DNA of 64,000 nt from Alentia gelatinosa. Taxonomy: Eukaryota; Annelida; Polychaeta; Phyllodocida; Polynoidae. The notes under the pieces are model-generated. The model saw only the letters and a list, made by a program, of their open reading frames with translations, was not told the DNA's origin and searched no databases. Where the stretch lies: contig OX465581.1 in the NCBI GenBank assembly GCA_950022655.1, positions 29,297,300-29,361,299 of the forward strand. The letters are read 5' to 3'. Both the position numbers and the translations under genes were made by a program. Positions 41,916 to 54,242 of the stretch are shown piece by piece. Within the stretch, counting starts at the first letter, position 1; each line of letters starts with the position of its first letter.

Positions 41916-43830
41916 GTGTATCCAAACCTAGAGCAGGTTAAGCTAGTTTTCAATGGTCACGACTTTGTTAGCCTGTCAGAGACTTGGTCGGCTGAACGTT
42001 TTGACGATGGACTTGTTTATATAAGCGGTTCGACAATATGTAGGGAAGATCGGCTTAGTAGGGTAGGAGGAGGGGTAGCATGTTACGTTAGTGATGAATT
42101 TGCACCTTATTGCAAGAAACTAGCAATGTTTAGCCCCCCCCCCCCCCCCCCTCCAAGATGGACATAACCTGCACGTGAGAAGTCATTGAGAACATAATTA
42201 TCTCGGAGGCCAAGATGTACTGACCTATGGTTCTTTGGAGACCTAAACTGCAATTTATTAGAAAGATCTTAAATACACTACTTAAATATATTAACAACAT
42301 CACAGCTAGCAAGAGTTCTGGTATGATTAACGTCTCTGGTAAGGTCATAAGGGATGCGATGCTTCTGTTAATTAACGAATTCCCCACTATTCTTGAGGGC
42401 ATGGTATTGCCAGTTCCGAAAGGTGGTGTCTTGCAGAGAATCACTAACTGACGACTGATTTCATTACTACCCACCCCTGCCAAAGCCCAAAGTACTTAAG
42501 AAACTAGTTTTTGATATTATATATGAGCATCTAGAAACAAATAATCAACTGAATTCGCATCAGTATTGCTTCAGGCAGAGACTGGGAACTGCTGATGCTA
42601 TTTTTGTTTTTGCTAATGACCTGTACAAGTAAAGGGATGATGGTTTGGCCTGTGCCACATGTTTTATTGATCTCCAGAAGGCTTTTGACTCTGTACCACA
42701 CCCTCTCTTAGTCTCAAAGTTGGAAAAGGTTTTTCGTTTACCTCTGATTTTAGTAAACTATATAAAAATTACTTGTCACATAGGCAACAGCAAGTTATTT
42801 TAAACAGCCAAATGTCCAACCTAGCAACTGTCGAATTTGGTGTGCCCCAAGGGTCTGTCTTGGGGCTACTGCATTCTATTACGTTTATCAATGATATATG
42901 TTCAGAAGTAAATAATTTAGTTACATACAATACGATGATAATTTGGTCCTTTATACCGCCCATAAGAATCCAAATATTTCTAAAGTCAATCTTCAAGCAG
43001 CTCTCAACATCACCACTGGTTGGTGCGTAACTAATAAGATGACTGTAAACAATTCGAAAACCAAAACAGCTTGGTTCTCTTGCCGCAGAAAGAAGACATA
43101 CTTGCCAAACCTTAATTTGATGTGTAACCATAGAGAAACAGAGAAAGTAAATAAGTAGTATCTTGGAATGATTTTGGACCTAAGCTATAGTGTGTTTATC
43201 AAAGAGACTTTACACTGTACACGGCCGGTATTTCAAATAACACAAAATTAGATCAAATCTGAGTTGTTTCCAACATACAGCCAATGTTGGAGTACTGCGC
43301 GTTTCTAGTTGATGGAGCAAGTGTTGTTGACGTTATGCGCCTTCAAGTAGCACAAAGTCGGTGTCAAGGATTCCGGCGGCGGAGGCAGAGTCTGGAAGCG
43401 CTTCAGTGGGCCACCTCTATTGACTTTCTTGACTGCTGAAGGAACCTACAGATTTTTTCATTTATGTTTAAGCTGAGTAAAAACAAATGTATCCTGGACA
43501 ATCATATTTAGAAGAACTCGAAGTGATACCCGAATCAAGTTTAAGCAACAGAAAGCGAAAACTAGTAAATGTCAGCTGTCACCCTACTATACTGTTATTC
43601 TTTATCAATTGGTGGAAGACCACTGAAGAGCATGTCATGGCTGCGCCAGAGAGATTAATTCATAGACAGTCACAGGTAAAGATAAAGTTCAAATGTTTGA
43701 ATACCGAAAAGTTTAAGAGGTCTCCCTTATATTGTGGAATAGTCCTGTAGGATAATCTTGATTCTATTATTCAAAATTTTGAAAGTAGGGAAAAGTAGGT
43801 TTAAGCAGTGTTTAAAAGTGCCTGAATGGC
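41916..43830 (+). pseudogene. LINE ORF2 relic, + strand
   Basis: Endonuclease start (FVSLSETWSAERFDDG, RVGGGVACYVSDE; 41950-42130), broken by an 18-base C run (42134-42151). Then the pre-RT helix (ITASKSSGMINVSGKVIRDA, VLPVPKGG; 42300-42425), FIDLQKAFDSVPHP (42660-42710), VEFGVPQGSVLGLL (42830-42870), an eroded catalytic box around TYNTMIIW (42920-42950), QPMLEYCAF (43270-43300) and RSPLYCGIVL near the end. Order and motifs fit a CR1/RTE/Jockey-like LINE. The YADD Asp pair is lost, and many frameshifts are present. Confidence 0.7.
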
Positions 43831-43985
43831 GAGGTATTTCTTTTACGTTTTATTGTGAGCTGTCATGTGGCACTGATGGATATATGGTCTATACTGATGG
43901 ACTGCCTATAAGAAACGGGAGGAGGGGGTTACTGGGCCGATGTGATTTGTCTGTTATATGTGTTATCATTTTATCCTACCCATAA

Positions 43986-44245
43986 TATAAAATCCCATAG
44001 GCTTAACATTGAGTTTCTGTATGCCACGCTGACTGGCATACGAAGTTTAATATGTCACTAGTGGCATACAGAATTGTTATCATGTAATATTCCAAAATCG
44101 AGGGGACGAGGTGGGATAAAATCAAAACCTGATTCGTTTTAATCTTGACCATCGCATGCCACTCCTGGAGTTTTGGCTCCAGATTTCGCTCCGCTTCGCC
44201 CCATGAAGTCACTATGCCTAACTCCAGTCGTGGCATACGGTGGCC
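43986..44245. repeat. Dispersed TGCCAC/GTGGCATAC inverted motifs
   Basis: GTATGCCAC and GTGGCATAC occur in both directions at about 44018, 44035, 44062 and 44230, bounding a ~220-bp fold-back-like unit. Function unknown. Confidence 0.35.
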
Positions 44246-45083
44246 AAAATTAAAACTTATCCAGTTTTACGATAGTATGTTTTATTTGTAGTTGGTATGT
44301 CTAGGAAGCAAAATCAAGGTCTGTAAATTCGTAACAGCCAAGCTATCTGACTTATTATGAACTTATCTTCAACAATTTGTTTTTATCATTTGTTGTTTAT
44401 CCTGTACTATGGTAACCCAGAATCTAACACAAATAACTCTTATATGTATATGCAACTTGAATAACCACCACCATTATTACTCTTGTTCCACAGTTATTAC
44501 CTTCCGAAAAGTGGGTTTCAGCGGCGTGAATAGGCCATTTCTGAGATATCTTACACATATAATTAGATATTAATAAAATGCTCTAAAGGTGGGATAATGG
44601 AAGTATGGGACTGATAAAATGGTTAGATCATAGTCGGTAGTTATACTGATTACAATTTCAGTTATATAACGTGTCTTTCATTATAAACTTATATAGGCCT
44701 ATAGCGTCATAATTCTGGGTTTCTATTTGAGATTCCCTACCACGGTACACGATCTTTTGAACGAAATTAGCAAGAAGTCGCCACACTTTCGTCCCTGAAA
44801 TCGTAGGCGTTGTCATACTTTAAGCACATTTTAACATTGTAATTTGTAACATTGAGATAATCGTATGCAAATGTTTTAATCTAAACCGTAACTTCCTAAT
44901 GTTTTTAGATATTTGGTTATGTGTATTACTCTGTGCTATTCTTGAATAAAGTACGATTTATCGTATAGCCTATTCATGCCACATATTGTTTCAATTGTAA
45001 TCAATAGTATTACTTCACACTTAATCGAGGAAAACTATCCTTATTCTATGATAAATAGAATACAGTTCAGTTACAATCCAGCG
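44246..45083. other. AT-rich, nothing recognised
   Basis: No open frame of note. The end is a C run of 22 (45084-45105). Confidence 0.4.
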
Positions 45084-45084
45084 C

Positions 45085-45115
<31 letters not shown>

Positions 45116-45120
45116 AGACA

Positions 45121-45570
45121 GAATTTTTCACTATCGACTAAAAACATCGTGAAGATGTTGGAACTAGTCCTTGAGAGAAACAACAAGGTTAGGGGCACAG
45201 CGATGGGGACCAAATCGGCCCCATCATATGTCAACATATTTATGGAAAACCTGGAAGAAAAGATGCTGGCAGAGTAAAACTCAAACCAACCGTGTGGTGG
45301 AGGTGTATGAACGATATGGTCATCATCTGGGAACATGGGAATGAAGAACTGGAACAATGGTTCACATCAATGAACCAGTACCACAGAACCATCAAATTCA
45401 TGATGGAATTCTCTATAGAATCGGTCACATTCCTAAACACAAGAATCTTAGTGACTCAAGATTGAACTCTAGCAAACAGCCTATACACTAGACCAACTGA
45501 TAAATACACCTTTCTTAGATATTACTCAGCGCACCCTGGAGCATGCTGTACCCGAAGTATTTCATCAAAT
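45121..45570 (+). pseudogene. Penelope-like element RT fragment
   Basis: RT pieces in sequence: [20 protein letters not shown] (45195-45255); after a stop the catalytic region reads WWRCMNDMVIIWEHGNEELE (45300-45350), where one of the two Asp residues has become Asn; then RTIKFMMEFSIESVTFLNTR and LYTRPTDKYTFLRYYSAHPG (up to about 45545). Typical Penelope-like element RT and thumb, broken by stops and inactive. 5' part and GIY-YIG endonuclease absent. Confidence 0.75.
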
Positions 45571-47410
45571 GAAAGTAATAGGTATGATAAGAATTCCTCC
45601 TGACGAAGATAAATCAACTTTATCAAAACATTGAGTGTTTTACATGAATCAATAAAATCAATAAAAGTTGTTAATCTAAATTTTTAAAATCTGGTTTTGC
45701 AAATCTTCATATTTTAACTTATATAAGAAATTATCAGTAGGCTATTTGTATCTGAAGGTATCAAGAATGTTTCAATAAAGGTTACTCATTGAAACTAATT
45801 TCTGGTATCAAAATCAGTATTCTAATGCATTAAAAATGTCTCTTCATCAAGTCCTATATGGGTCTGAGTGTGACAGATTCAATAATCTGGTCGATGGAGG
45901 AAGGTAAAGTGCTGCTTCCACCGCAAAAACAGATTATCGGAAAGGGTCTGAGAATTTCGTAGAGTTTCGGTGAATTCCGTTTAAGTTCGTACCCACTCCT
46001 TCAAAAAAATCGGGGGCGATTGCCCACTTCCTGTCTTCCACCGCCTGTCCCACTGCCCGAAATTTCCCAAAAAATATCTGCCATGCACCCGATATTTTTC
46101 TTGCGTCCTCTTCCACCAAAGATATGCCTGGCCGAAATTTCCTGATTTTTCCAATTTATTTATATTGTACAAGTTCAACTAGGAACTAGTGAATGACTGG
46201 ATCGTGCATGCGCATAGACGAATAGCCACCGGAAACTGCCGAGTACCAACGAATGGAAGACATTGTTTACAATTGATATTATATGAATTATAAACAACGT
46301 CTATATGATACAGACTACGTGTTTCCCATGTTTTCTCAGTCTCTCTGAGACAGTAAATTCCATATAAAAATATTCCCTTTTTTATCATGACCCTAACTGA
46401 CATCCCTGATGTCAATATGGCAAGGTATCACAAACATAACACGGACATTATACATAAACAATTATAAACCGTGAATGAGTGCAATTTAACAAAAAGATGA
46501 AATGAGATTTAACAAAAAGATGAAATGAAATACCCGTTGGTTTCGGCGGGAAAGTTTAAAATTTGAACACGATAAAGAGTATCGGTACCTAAGAATTTCG
46601 GGTAGAAACCGGTATCATCGCGTACGATATATCTAGAAAGATTCTGAACTATTCAGAAACATTCCATCACTTCCAGAAAAAATCATAAATTTTCGCAGTG
46701 GGAGAGGTGTTTTTCGGGCATACAATACTTCCAGAAACTTTACGAAATGTCCTTACAAAAAAAAATCGTGTGAGCGCCCAAAAGTTACCAAAGTTTCAGG
46801 CGGCCTCTTCCACTGCGAATTTATAAGCGAATGTGCGATCCTATCAGAAACATTGTGATAAAACCCGATGACAATTTCGGGCAATTTCGGGTAATATCTA
46901 TGGTGTTGTGGAACCTCCTCTTAAGGAGTGTATGTGTGTGTGGAGGTGGAGGGGGGCGGGTGCTAATATGGAGTGATTGGGTTGAGGTAGACTGAAGTAA
47001 TATGCCTAGCGTTCCACCTACTCCATACCTCCTCACTGAGTCTGTTTATTTGTCTCTGTCTGTCTATCAACAGTTTGGGCCTGTCATTCCTTGTCTATCT
47101 AACTGTATGTATGTCTGACAAACACAATATGGAGAAGCTGATTATGTATAATGGGTCTCAGTCTCAGTCTCAGCTTCATCGGGGTGCGGGTATGGGATCA
47201 TATAAGCAGGACAAGTGTTGGTGGGAGCCAACTCCAACTCGACAAAGTCGCTAGTTAGTTCATAAAAACAGTTGGGGATAAGAAAAAGGCCCCACAATCC
47301 CATTGGTCCAAAGTGACTTATCATATTGTTTTTTATTTCTCTCTCTCTCTCCCCATAGATTAAAAATAAAATCGCCATATTGGGGTACTGTTGTATTTAT
47401 TCACGTAAAT
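45571..47410. other. No gene recognised; MITE-like pieces
   Basis: 45910-46850 repeats fragments such as TTCCACTGCGAA/TTCCACCGC, ATTTCGGGCAATTTCGGG and CCGAAATTTCC, suggesting one or more decayed MITEs. A 24-base direct repeat (ATTTAACAAAAAGATGAAAT) lies at 46485-46530. No coding. Confidence 0.35.
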
Positions 47411-47806
47411 CCCTGTCTCCACTGTGCGATCCAAGGTACATAGGTACGCCCAGTCTGTGACTGGAGGTACCTTCAGGATCGCAACGCTGCGAAACGCACA
47501 GTGGAGACAGCAAGTTTCCCTCCAGTCTGAGACTGGGCGTACCGGTACACCCAGTCTCAGACTGGAGGTACCGCATGTACCCAGGATTGCAAGCGTTTTT
47601 AAATATCAAACATGTTTGATATTTGGTACGCCGAGTCTGAGACTGGGCGTACAGGTCTGCATAGCTAGGATCGCAAGCGCTCCAGTCGCAAGAGGGGGGG
47701 GGGGGGGGGGTTGTCTCCACACAGAATCAATGTTACCTTGCGATCCGAGGTACCGGATCGCAAGCCCCCCCCCCCCCCCCCCCCCAATCGCACAGTGGAG
47801 AAAGGC
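47411..47806. mobile_element. MITE of nested palindromes
   Basis: Ends carry TCTCCACTGTGCGATC and, inverted, AATCGCACAGTGGAGA. Inside, CCAGTCTGAGACTGG units occur in both directions, a long palindrome centres on ACCGGT near 47545, and another reads AAATATCAAACATGTTTGAT (47597-47616). G and C runs of 17 and 21 lie near the right side (47694-47710, 47765-47785). Confidence 0.7.
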
Positions 47807-48596
47807 CTTTAGGTTTGTAGTGGCCTTGATTTTCACATGTAGTGAGATATCCGACAATCATATCTGGACATTTCCGAACAGGACCAGTGGCCGTCTCCCG
47901 CGCACCAGTGGTCAGACATTCCGAACGCAGCCAGCCTGGTCACGCTCGATGACGGTGAGCAATGTCGCCAACTATTCGGTCACCCCTCCACGGTCCACTG
48001 ACTGCGGTTTACCCCGTCCTACCCTTTCCGCCCGTGTCGCTCCCTCTTTCTGCCTTTAAGGTCACATGTGAGTGTCACGTTGTGATTTATTCCTTTATTC
48101 AGCTGCACAGACTACAGTTTTGATTTTGTCCAATAAAATTCTTTTTCTTAACGTTGTTCTCTTTTAAGTAGGGGCCTACATGCGTAATTGCGTATGCATA
48201 GGAAAGAGTGATGCAGGAGACATGTCCCCCGTTTCTGAAAGTATGGGGGGGGGGGGGGGGGATTTACTACAGTTTTTCTTTAATATCCCCTGTTGGGACT
48301 CTAGAATTATACACCAATATACGTTTCAAGATAACTTAGTACTCGTCACAAGACAAAAATTACGAGGATTTCAACAGTAGTTTTTTTCCATCAGTTCGCA
48401 TGCTAATACGCAGATTGTTGCATAACTTTGGTATTGAATCTATTCATATCTAACTGTTTACAATATAGAAAACTGACACTCGAGAGTAAAGCATAAAATC
48501 AGATAGTTCCTTTCCCTACAACGAAAAGCAGGTCTATTTCGGATGGTTGAAAAATAAAGATTTCTGAAGTGTAGTTTGTATTTTTTGTTAATGTGA
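47807..48596. other. No gene recognised
   Basis: GC-rich patch 47870-48060 with open frames but no domain. G run of 17 at 48245-48261. Confidence 0.35.
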
Positions 48597-49106
48597 TCAA
48601 GATAAAATGTAGTTCAGCCTTTTCTTAAACCCTATGTACTGATGTTTTAGATTTAGGGTTGCCCTGACAAATGCACCGGTATGCAACGGTTGATGTGGCA
48701 CCTTTGGAATAAAGAGTGCGTATACATATATGTGCATGCATTGTGACGACATGCACCAAAAGATGTCCAAGTTGACCTTTGCGCATGTGTCTGTGGTGTC
48801 TCTATTGACATCTGCAATCGCTCTGTGAAATTTTACCACTGTACCTAAAGAACTCCTGTGCCAACACCTGGATATCCAGGTGCGCGTCGTGCAGCGGGAG
48901 ATGATCCCAGGTTTATCCGTGTGGATATCTGATAAAGACGTATTTACACTGGGCACTGCCCGAACGCGACGGGATACCGTCACGTGTTTATGTTCGGGGA
49001 CGGCGGACGCGCTGTCGTGGGTCCACACGTGCACGTCAAGTGCATTCCCCGGCCGCGTTCGGAAATGCTCTACTTGACCTGCCCCAGGGGACAAAATTGT
49101 TATCAT
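48597..49106 (-). CDS. GC-rich overlapping ORFs, unassigned
   Basis: A 169-residue minus-strand frame covers the interval, and a + frame (48880-49077, upstream-open from about 48845) is also coding-like (VVQREMIPGLSVWISDKDVF). Only one, or neither, can be real. The GC-rich core (48850-49080) stands out from the AT-rich surroundings, as an exon might. A possible + acceptor CCTAAAG lies near 48849. No family recognised on either strand. Confidence 0.2.
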   Translation of the reverse strand: MITILSPGAGQVEHFRTRPGNALDVHVWTHDSASAVPEHKHVTVSRRVRAVPSVNTSLSDIHTDKPGIISRCTTRTWISRCWHRSSLGTVVKFHRAIADVNRDTTDTCAKVNLDIFWCMSSQCMHIYVYALFIPKVPHQPLHTGAFVRATLNLKHQYIGFKKRLNYILS

Positions 49107-50299
49107 TCATGTATCTATCTAATTCAATAACCTCCTTCGAATACACAGAACAATCAAATATCGCATAACGTACTTTACTCGTTTTTGTCAAAAGATTGCA
49201 AGATTCTCTTCACTTGGAAAATACTTCATTTCAATTTGCCATTTTCCCAGCAGGTGGCTTTGCAGTCGCGCCTAAAATATAACCCAAAGTCAGTATTGGA
49301 ATATTTACCTTGAAAAGTAAAGCCTATATCAATTTCATGGAAATGGAATAATATGATCTACAAGAGTTATAGAATACATAGCTAATTTAAAAATCGGGGG
49401 TCACCCTGATAGTTCCTGATTTAGAGATCATTACTATAACAATATCATAATATGATATACAGAAATTCTAAAAAGTTGTATATCACAAGAGTAAAATCCA
49501 TGTAATTTCTTTCAAGCATTTATAGAATACCATATTATAAAAAGGCACGATTTCGACAGGATCTGCTTGGAGTTGCTCCTCCACATAGAGACAGACAAAA
49601 CCAGACATGTCCATGGGGATTGAAATGCCACTAGAGTGAGATTCTTGTGTGCAGGAAAACTCGAACCTGCTTTTCTGTTTTAGTTGTTCTGTACTCGGAT
49701 GTAATTTTTCTCTTGTGATTTATTTATAGTAGATGCATAGTACTGCACATTTATGTTTTAAAATCTACAGGACACGGTCTTTGTTTTCGAAAGAACTGAA
49801 AACATTTAATATGTAAATCAAGAAAATTGAAATGGCCCTATTTTACTTATTGGGTTGAGTAAAACTAGATAAAACTTGAAACGTTGCTCACATGGTTTTG
49901 GAATATGCCACAGATAACCAATTGAAATGCATAAATGTGAATATCTAGAAAGTGCCAAGTGGCCCCACTGGGTAGTGTAGGATATGCCTTTAAAGGTGAA
50001 TTATATACGTCTAGAATCACTCCTTTTCTTTGTCAACCAAACCAACCTATCGTCGGAATCGTCGATAGAACGATGTTGATAAATCCAACGAGTAGAGAGA
50101 TCGGACATCAGAGTTCGTGGCGCCCCCTTGTGATGGCCAAGGGAGTCAAAGCGTTTAGAGGAGCAGTTAGCGACCCAAGCAATGATGGCGTCATACTCCG
50201 CAATTCTGCCCTTCTTTTAACTGTCGTTCGACAGGGGAGAAGAAGATAACGAACGGAGGATAAACCTGATCATTTCTCAAAAGCGAAACCCGGGGCCAT
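49107..50299. other. No gene recognised
   Basis: AT-rich to about 49950, then a 96-residue + frame without known domains (49959-50249). Confidence 0.35.
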
Positions 50300-50567
50300 T
50301 ACCTCAGCGGGCCTTTCCAGATTCGCTGACATAAACAAGCCTTAGTCATCAGCTGCTATTGACGACTCGCTCGATTCTTATTTAAATGCTAATGTAGATC
50401 ACAAAGAGGCAAAGGCTTTGATTGAGAAATATCCCCCACCTGCAAACGTAAACAATATGGCCGTCCCCTTAATTATCCTAGGGCACCATAAAAACAGTAC
50501 CCTAAGCTCGTAGGAACATCAATTCCCCTTCAGTACTAGGTAAGTACCTCGGGTAATTATCTATTCT
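50300..50567 (+). pseudogene. DIRS-like gag piece plus 68-bp block
   Basis: A + frame reads DDSLDSYLNANVDHKEAKAL then IEKYPPPANVNNM (50368-50465). This looks like the Lys/Glu-rich, proline-closed part of a retroelement gag, by composition only. 50500-50567 is the second copy of the 8100-8167 block. The pairing of this block with DIRS-like coding at both sites supports a common origin. One stop interrupts the frame before it (TAG near 50343). Confidence 0.35.
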
Positions 50568-51549
50568 ACAGAGTATTCATACCATGGTTTATACAGAAGT
50601 GCTTACATATTTTATCGAAAATTGTTAGACGCGCTAGTTTCATTTTATAAACGGGGAGTAAGTCCAGTCGAAAAATTTTCTCCTGATCTTTTCCTTTACT
50701 GGCATTTACTGACTGGATAAGTTCCAGACTTAATGCTAAGTGGAAGTAGACCAAATATACAGTCCTCGATGCTAAAACCGTCATGTCCCATGAATACAGA
50801 GAAAGGCATGCTTATGCCTTCACAGAATATTTTGTTACATCAATGATAATAATTGTGATTAGCTTTTTTAATTGCTTAAACATTTAGCCATATGATATTG
50901 TTGATCAACGTTTATGTATCATAATCAATACTTCCTGAAGAAAACACCACCGCAGTTATTCAGGTATAGATCGTGGTATTAAACCCAATTTTCATAATTG
51001 GAAATTTGATAGTTTCTTTAAAATTCTAGATTAATCATACCATATATTATCTTTCTGTGTGTGCTTTTCATTGGGGTATATAGAAAGGGTCTGGTGATGG
51101 TGTACAATGAAGTCAATATCATATTTCAAAAGTAATTTGTGTGTTTCTATATACGATTGTAAACATGCCTCTGACCAAGCAAATATCATCGATGAACACA
51201 ACCTAATGCAGCGCTGTCTCGGGCATGGATGAATAAATAGAATACTGTCGCGGGGAAAGTCCTTTGTAGTATCAACGAGAAAAGTAAATAGATCTTTTTT
51301 TTAAAGATTTGTCTGATTGCATTTCATAATAGCAAGTAGAACTATATGCTTATCATACTGATAAACATTCTTTAAACAGAATATCAGATACATGTTATTC
51401 TCAAGGGTAGAATTGTTTCTATTTCTAGAGAATAATCGAAATAAATAAAAATGCAAATCAAACAAAGAGGCCGGACAGAGCCTTTCTTTGAGGACAGACT
51501 GAATTAACGGTAGAAAACATATATGGAAAATAATAAGCATGTCATGAAA

Positions 51550-51552
<3 letters not shown>
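50568..51552. other. No gene recognised
   Basis: AT-rich sequence with short frames only. Confidence 0.4.

Positions 51553-51632
<80 letters not shown>
51553..51632. repeat. (TA)n microsatellite
   Basis: About 80 bases of TA repeats. It produces a spurious Tyr-Ile frame on the minus strand. Confidence 0.95.
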
Positions 51633-51636
<4 letters not shown>

Positions 51637-51819
51637 TGTATATATGGTCGATATTCAAAATTTGGCGAAAATTTAATTTAAAAAAATCCGTTTTTTAAAC
51701 TATGATTGTCTATGACTCAGTTTTATGACTGAACTAGTTTTTCAATATGATAACATTGCAGAGTAAATAAAAACGGGAATTTCAATCATTTTCATCAATG
51801 ACTTGTGGTGGCTAAAATT

Positions 51820-52880
51820 AAATTCTGCCTCCGTGAACATTACTAAGGAGAGTGAAATAGCGCTTAGACACTGGTTTAAAACATTTTTTTTATCGAATAT
51901 GAAAAAATGCCTCTCAACCAGGCCTAAAATCGAAGTGATCAGAAATATGTGTATTAGTAGCAACATGGAATTAATTGGTAGTGCTAAAATGTGCTTCTGC
52001 CTCCGTGTACACACATAATTGTGAATATTTCCATAAGATCTGCTTATATAATTTGAAAAAAAATATGATACGAGTAGGATATGGCCACATCTGTGTGAAA
52101 TTGAATCAAAATTCACACACACACACACTGTGGAGTTATACTGCTAAATAATGTACATGGAGGCAGATTCTGCCTTCGTGTACATAGGTTTATCTCTGTT
52201 TTCAAACCAAAAACCAGCCTTCTATGGGTCTTAGTATTGGTAGGTGTGGCTGTAGGTGTTGGTTAATAGGTGTGGGTGTTGATGGGTGTTGATGTTGATG
52301 GGTATTGGTGTTGGTGGCATGAAAATGGCTAGAATGTGCATCTGCCTCCATGTACACACATAATTGTCAATATCTCGATAAAATCTGCTATTATGATATG
52401 AAAAAGATATGATATGAGTAGGATAGGACCACATCTGTCAATGTGTGAAATTGAACTAAAATCCCCCGACACATTATGGAGTTATACTGCTTAATAATAT
52501 ACACGGAGGCAGATTCTGCCTCCGTGTACAAACTTCTGCCCCTGTGTGCATAGGTTCATCTCTTTTCATAGCATAAGTGGGTCAGTAGAATTAAATGGAG
52601 ACCTTAGAAATGATGAAGCAGCACAAAAGCATTGTACCTGATAAATAAATCTAGGGGGGGGGGGGGATTTGTGGGAGAAAAAAAAAGATATGACAACTAG
52701 CGAGAAAGTCTCAAACTAGGTTTAAAATTGCTTTGAAATGATAAATAAATAAACTGCACACATAATGCCTAGTTTTTCTGGCAGAAATAATGTATAAATA
52801 ATCATTTAGCAAGGGAACAGATCAAGTGAAAAGATTTTGCTTCTGCTTCGTGTACACTTATCCCTCCGTGTACAATTTTT
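51820..52880. repeat. Modular repeat with CTGCCTCCGTGTACA motif
   Basis: 51985-52200 and 52333-52560 are diverged tandem copies offset by about 350 bases. Each ends in a palindrome of CTGCCTCCGTGTAC and its inverse (perfect at 52500-52528, imperfect at 52155-52185). Single motifs also occur at 51823, 52848 and 52863. A GGTGTTG minisatellite fills 52235-52318. Confidence 0.7.
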
Positions 52881-53110
52881 CAATATTTCATAGCTCTCCG
52901 CTGAATAGTACCAGATTCTTGAAATTAACCATAGTTGTTTGGAACATGTCATCAACATACATGTACATAGTTTTTTTCATTTTTAAGGGACTCCATAAGA
53001 TTGCAGTATTCATGGATAAACGCCCAACTAAGGGAAAAAATACCCTCCATGCATTTGGTAATCAATATCTTTATTATATTAGATAGGGAACCTTTTTCAC
53101 TTGTTTCCCC
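52881..53110. other. No gene recognised
   Basis: AT-rich, short frames only. Confidence 0.35.
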
Positions 53111-53870
53111 TCGCACCAGTGGGGCTAGGCCTTTGGGCCTTTAAGCCCCAGTCCCACTGGTGCGATACGATTGTCGCAAGTCAATAAAAAGTCATAAACG
53201 GCCGCAGAGGGTCCTAAAAACTGCGGCGCCCATCGCATCGCACACAATCGCTCCTGTTGGGCCGGACTTCCGCGCGTGTGCGATTGTGTGCGATGCGACG
53301 GATTCATCGCATCGTACATCTTGAAATTGAACGTTCATGATGTGCGACGGATCCGTCGCACAGGTCTGGAGTATTTCATATATTCACAGTAGGACAATGT
53401 GGCACATCAAAGACCAAGTATTAATTGGTTTTCGTTTCCAATATTTAAAAATCATTCTAGTCTGTTGTCCATCTCAAGTGACACTCAGCTGCCAGGTGTC
53501 AGAGGGTGTGTTATACAAGCAAGCTGTGAAAGCGGCTGGCTGTGGCTGTGCCTTGCTGTACAGGACATAGCTTGGGTAGGACTTGTTTGGGTCTTGATTT
53601 AATTTAACCTCATTGGTCTCATCTACATACATTATATATCTACGTATAAAATGTACATATATGTGTGTCTATATGTACATATAGATAGGTCCCACTGTCA
53701 CTGTTGCGACAATTCAGTCGCACGAGTGGGGCATACCCATAAATTATCTTGCGATTGAGTGCAACGGATCCGTCGCAGTTGGGGCAATAAAACAGGCCGA
53801 CCATGCATTTACGGGCCCATAAAATATGTGTGATGATCGCGTCGCACCAGTGGGGCCGGGCCTGAAGTGA
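53111..53870. mobile_element. Composite MITE (CCCACTGGTGCGA family)
   Basis: The right-end sequence GTCGCACCAGTGGGGC occurs at about 53113 and 53848. Its inverse, CCCACTGGTGCGATAC, lies at 53155. Related ends (TCGCACGAGTGGGGCATA, CCCACTGTCACTGTTGCGAC) are at 53692-53740, and GACGGATCCGTCGCA occurs twice (53345, 53763). At least two family members appear joined or nested. Non-coding. Confidence 0.6.
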
Positions 53871-54242
53871 ACATGTTCTTTATGCATAACATACAAAGAA
53901 ACTTGATCATTATAATATTATAAAAGCCTAAAATAGGCAGTTAAAGAGACTATCGCTTCAATATGGTCTACTGATCCAAGAATAGCCCATACTATTAGCC
54001 ATTTTAGGGATAATGCCATAAAACTAAATTACATGGGAAAACTCCTAAAAGAGTCTTGGTTTTATTTTTTGACCATTTTGGACGGAACATTCACCAAATT
54101 CTGAATATCGACCATATATCTGTTTGTCGATAAACGCTGTGTGATGCACCTACAGATGTACTATTAATTGCATTCTGGTACCTTTCCCCTTAAATTGTTA
54201 CTTTTCAGCATCATTTTATTCCAATAGCAATTAACGTTCTGA
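53871..54242. other. No gene recognised
   Basis: AT-rich. Confidence 0.35.

Noticed and set aside
47424..48059. 211-residue ORF across the palindromic MITE
   Set aside because: It runs through palindromes and homopolymers of a non-coding MITE.
51301..51636. 111-residue Tyr-Ile-rich minus-strand protein
   Set aside because: It is the translation of a (TA)n microsatellite.
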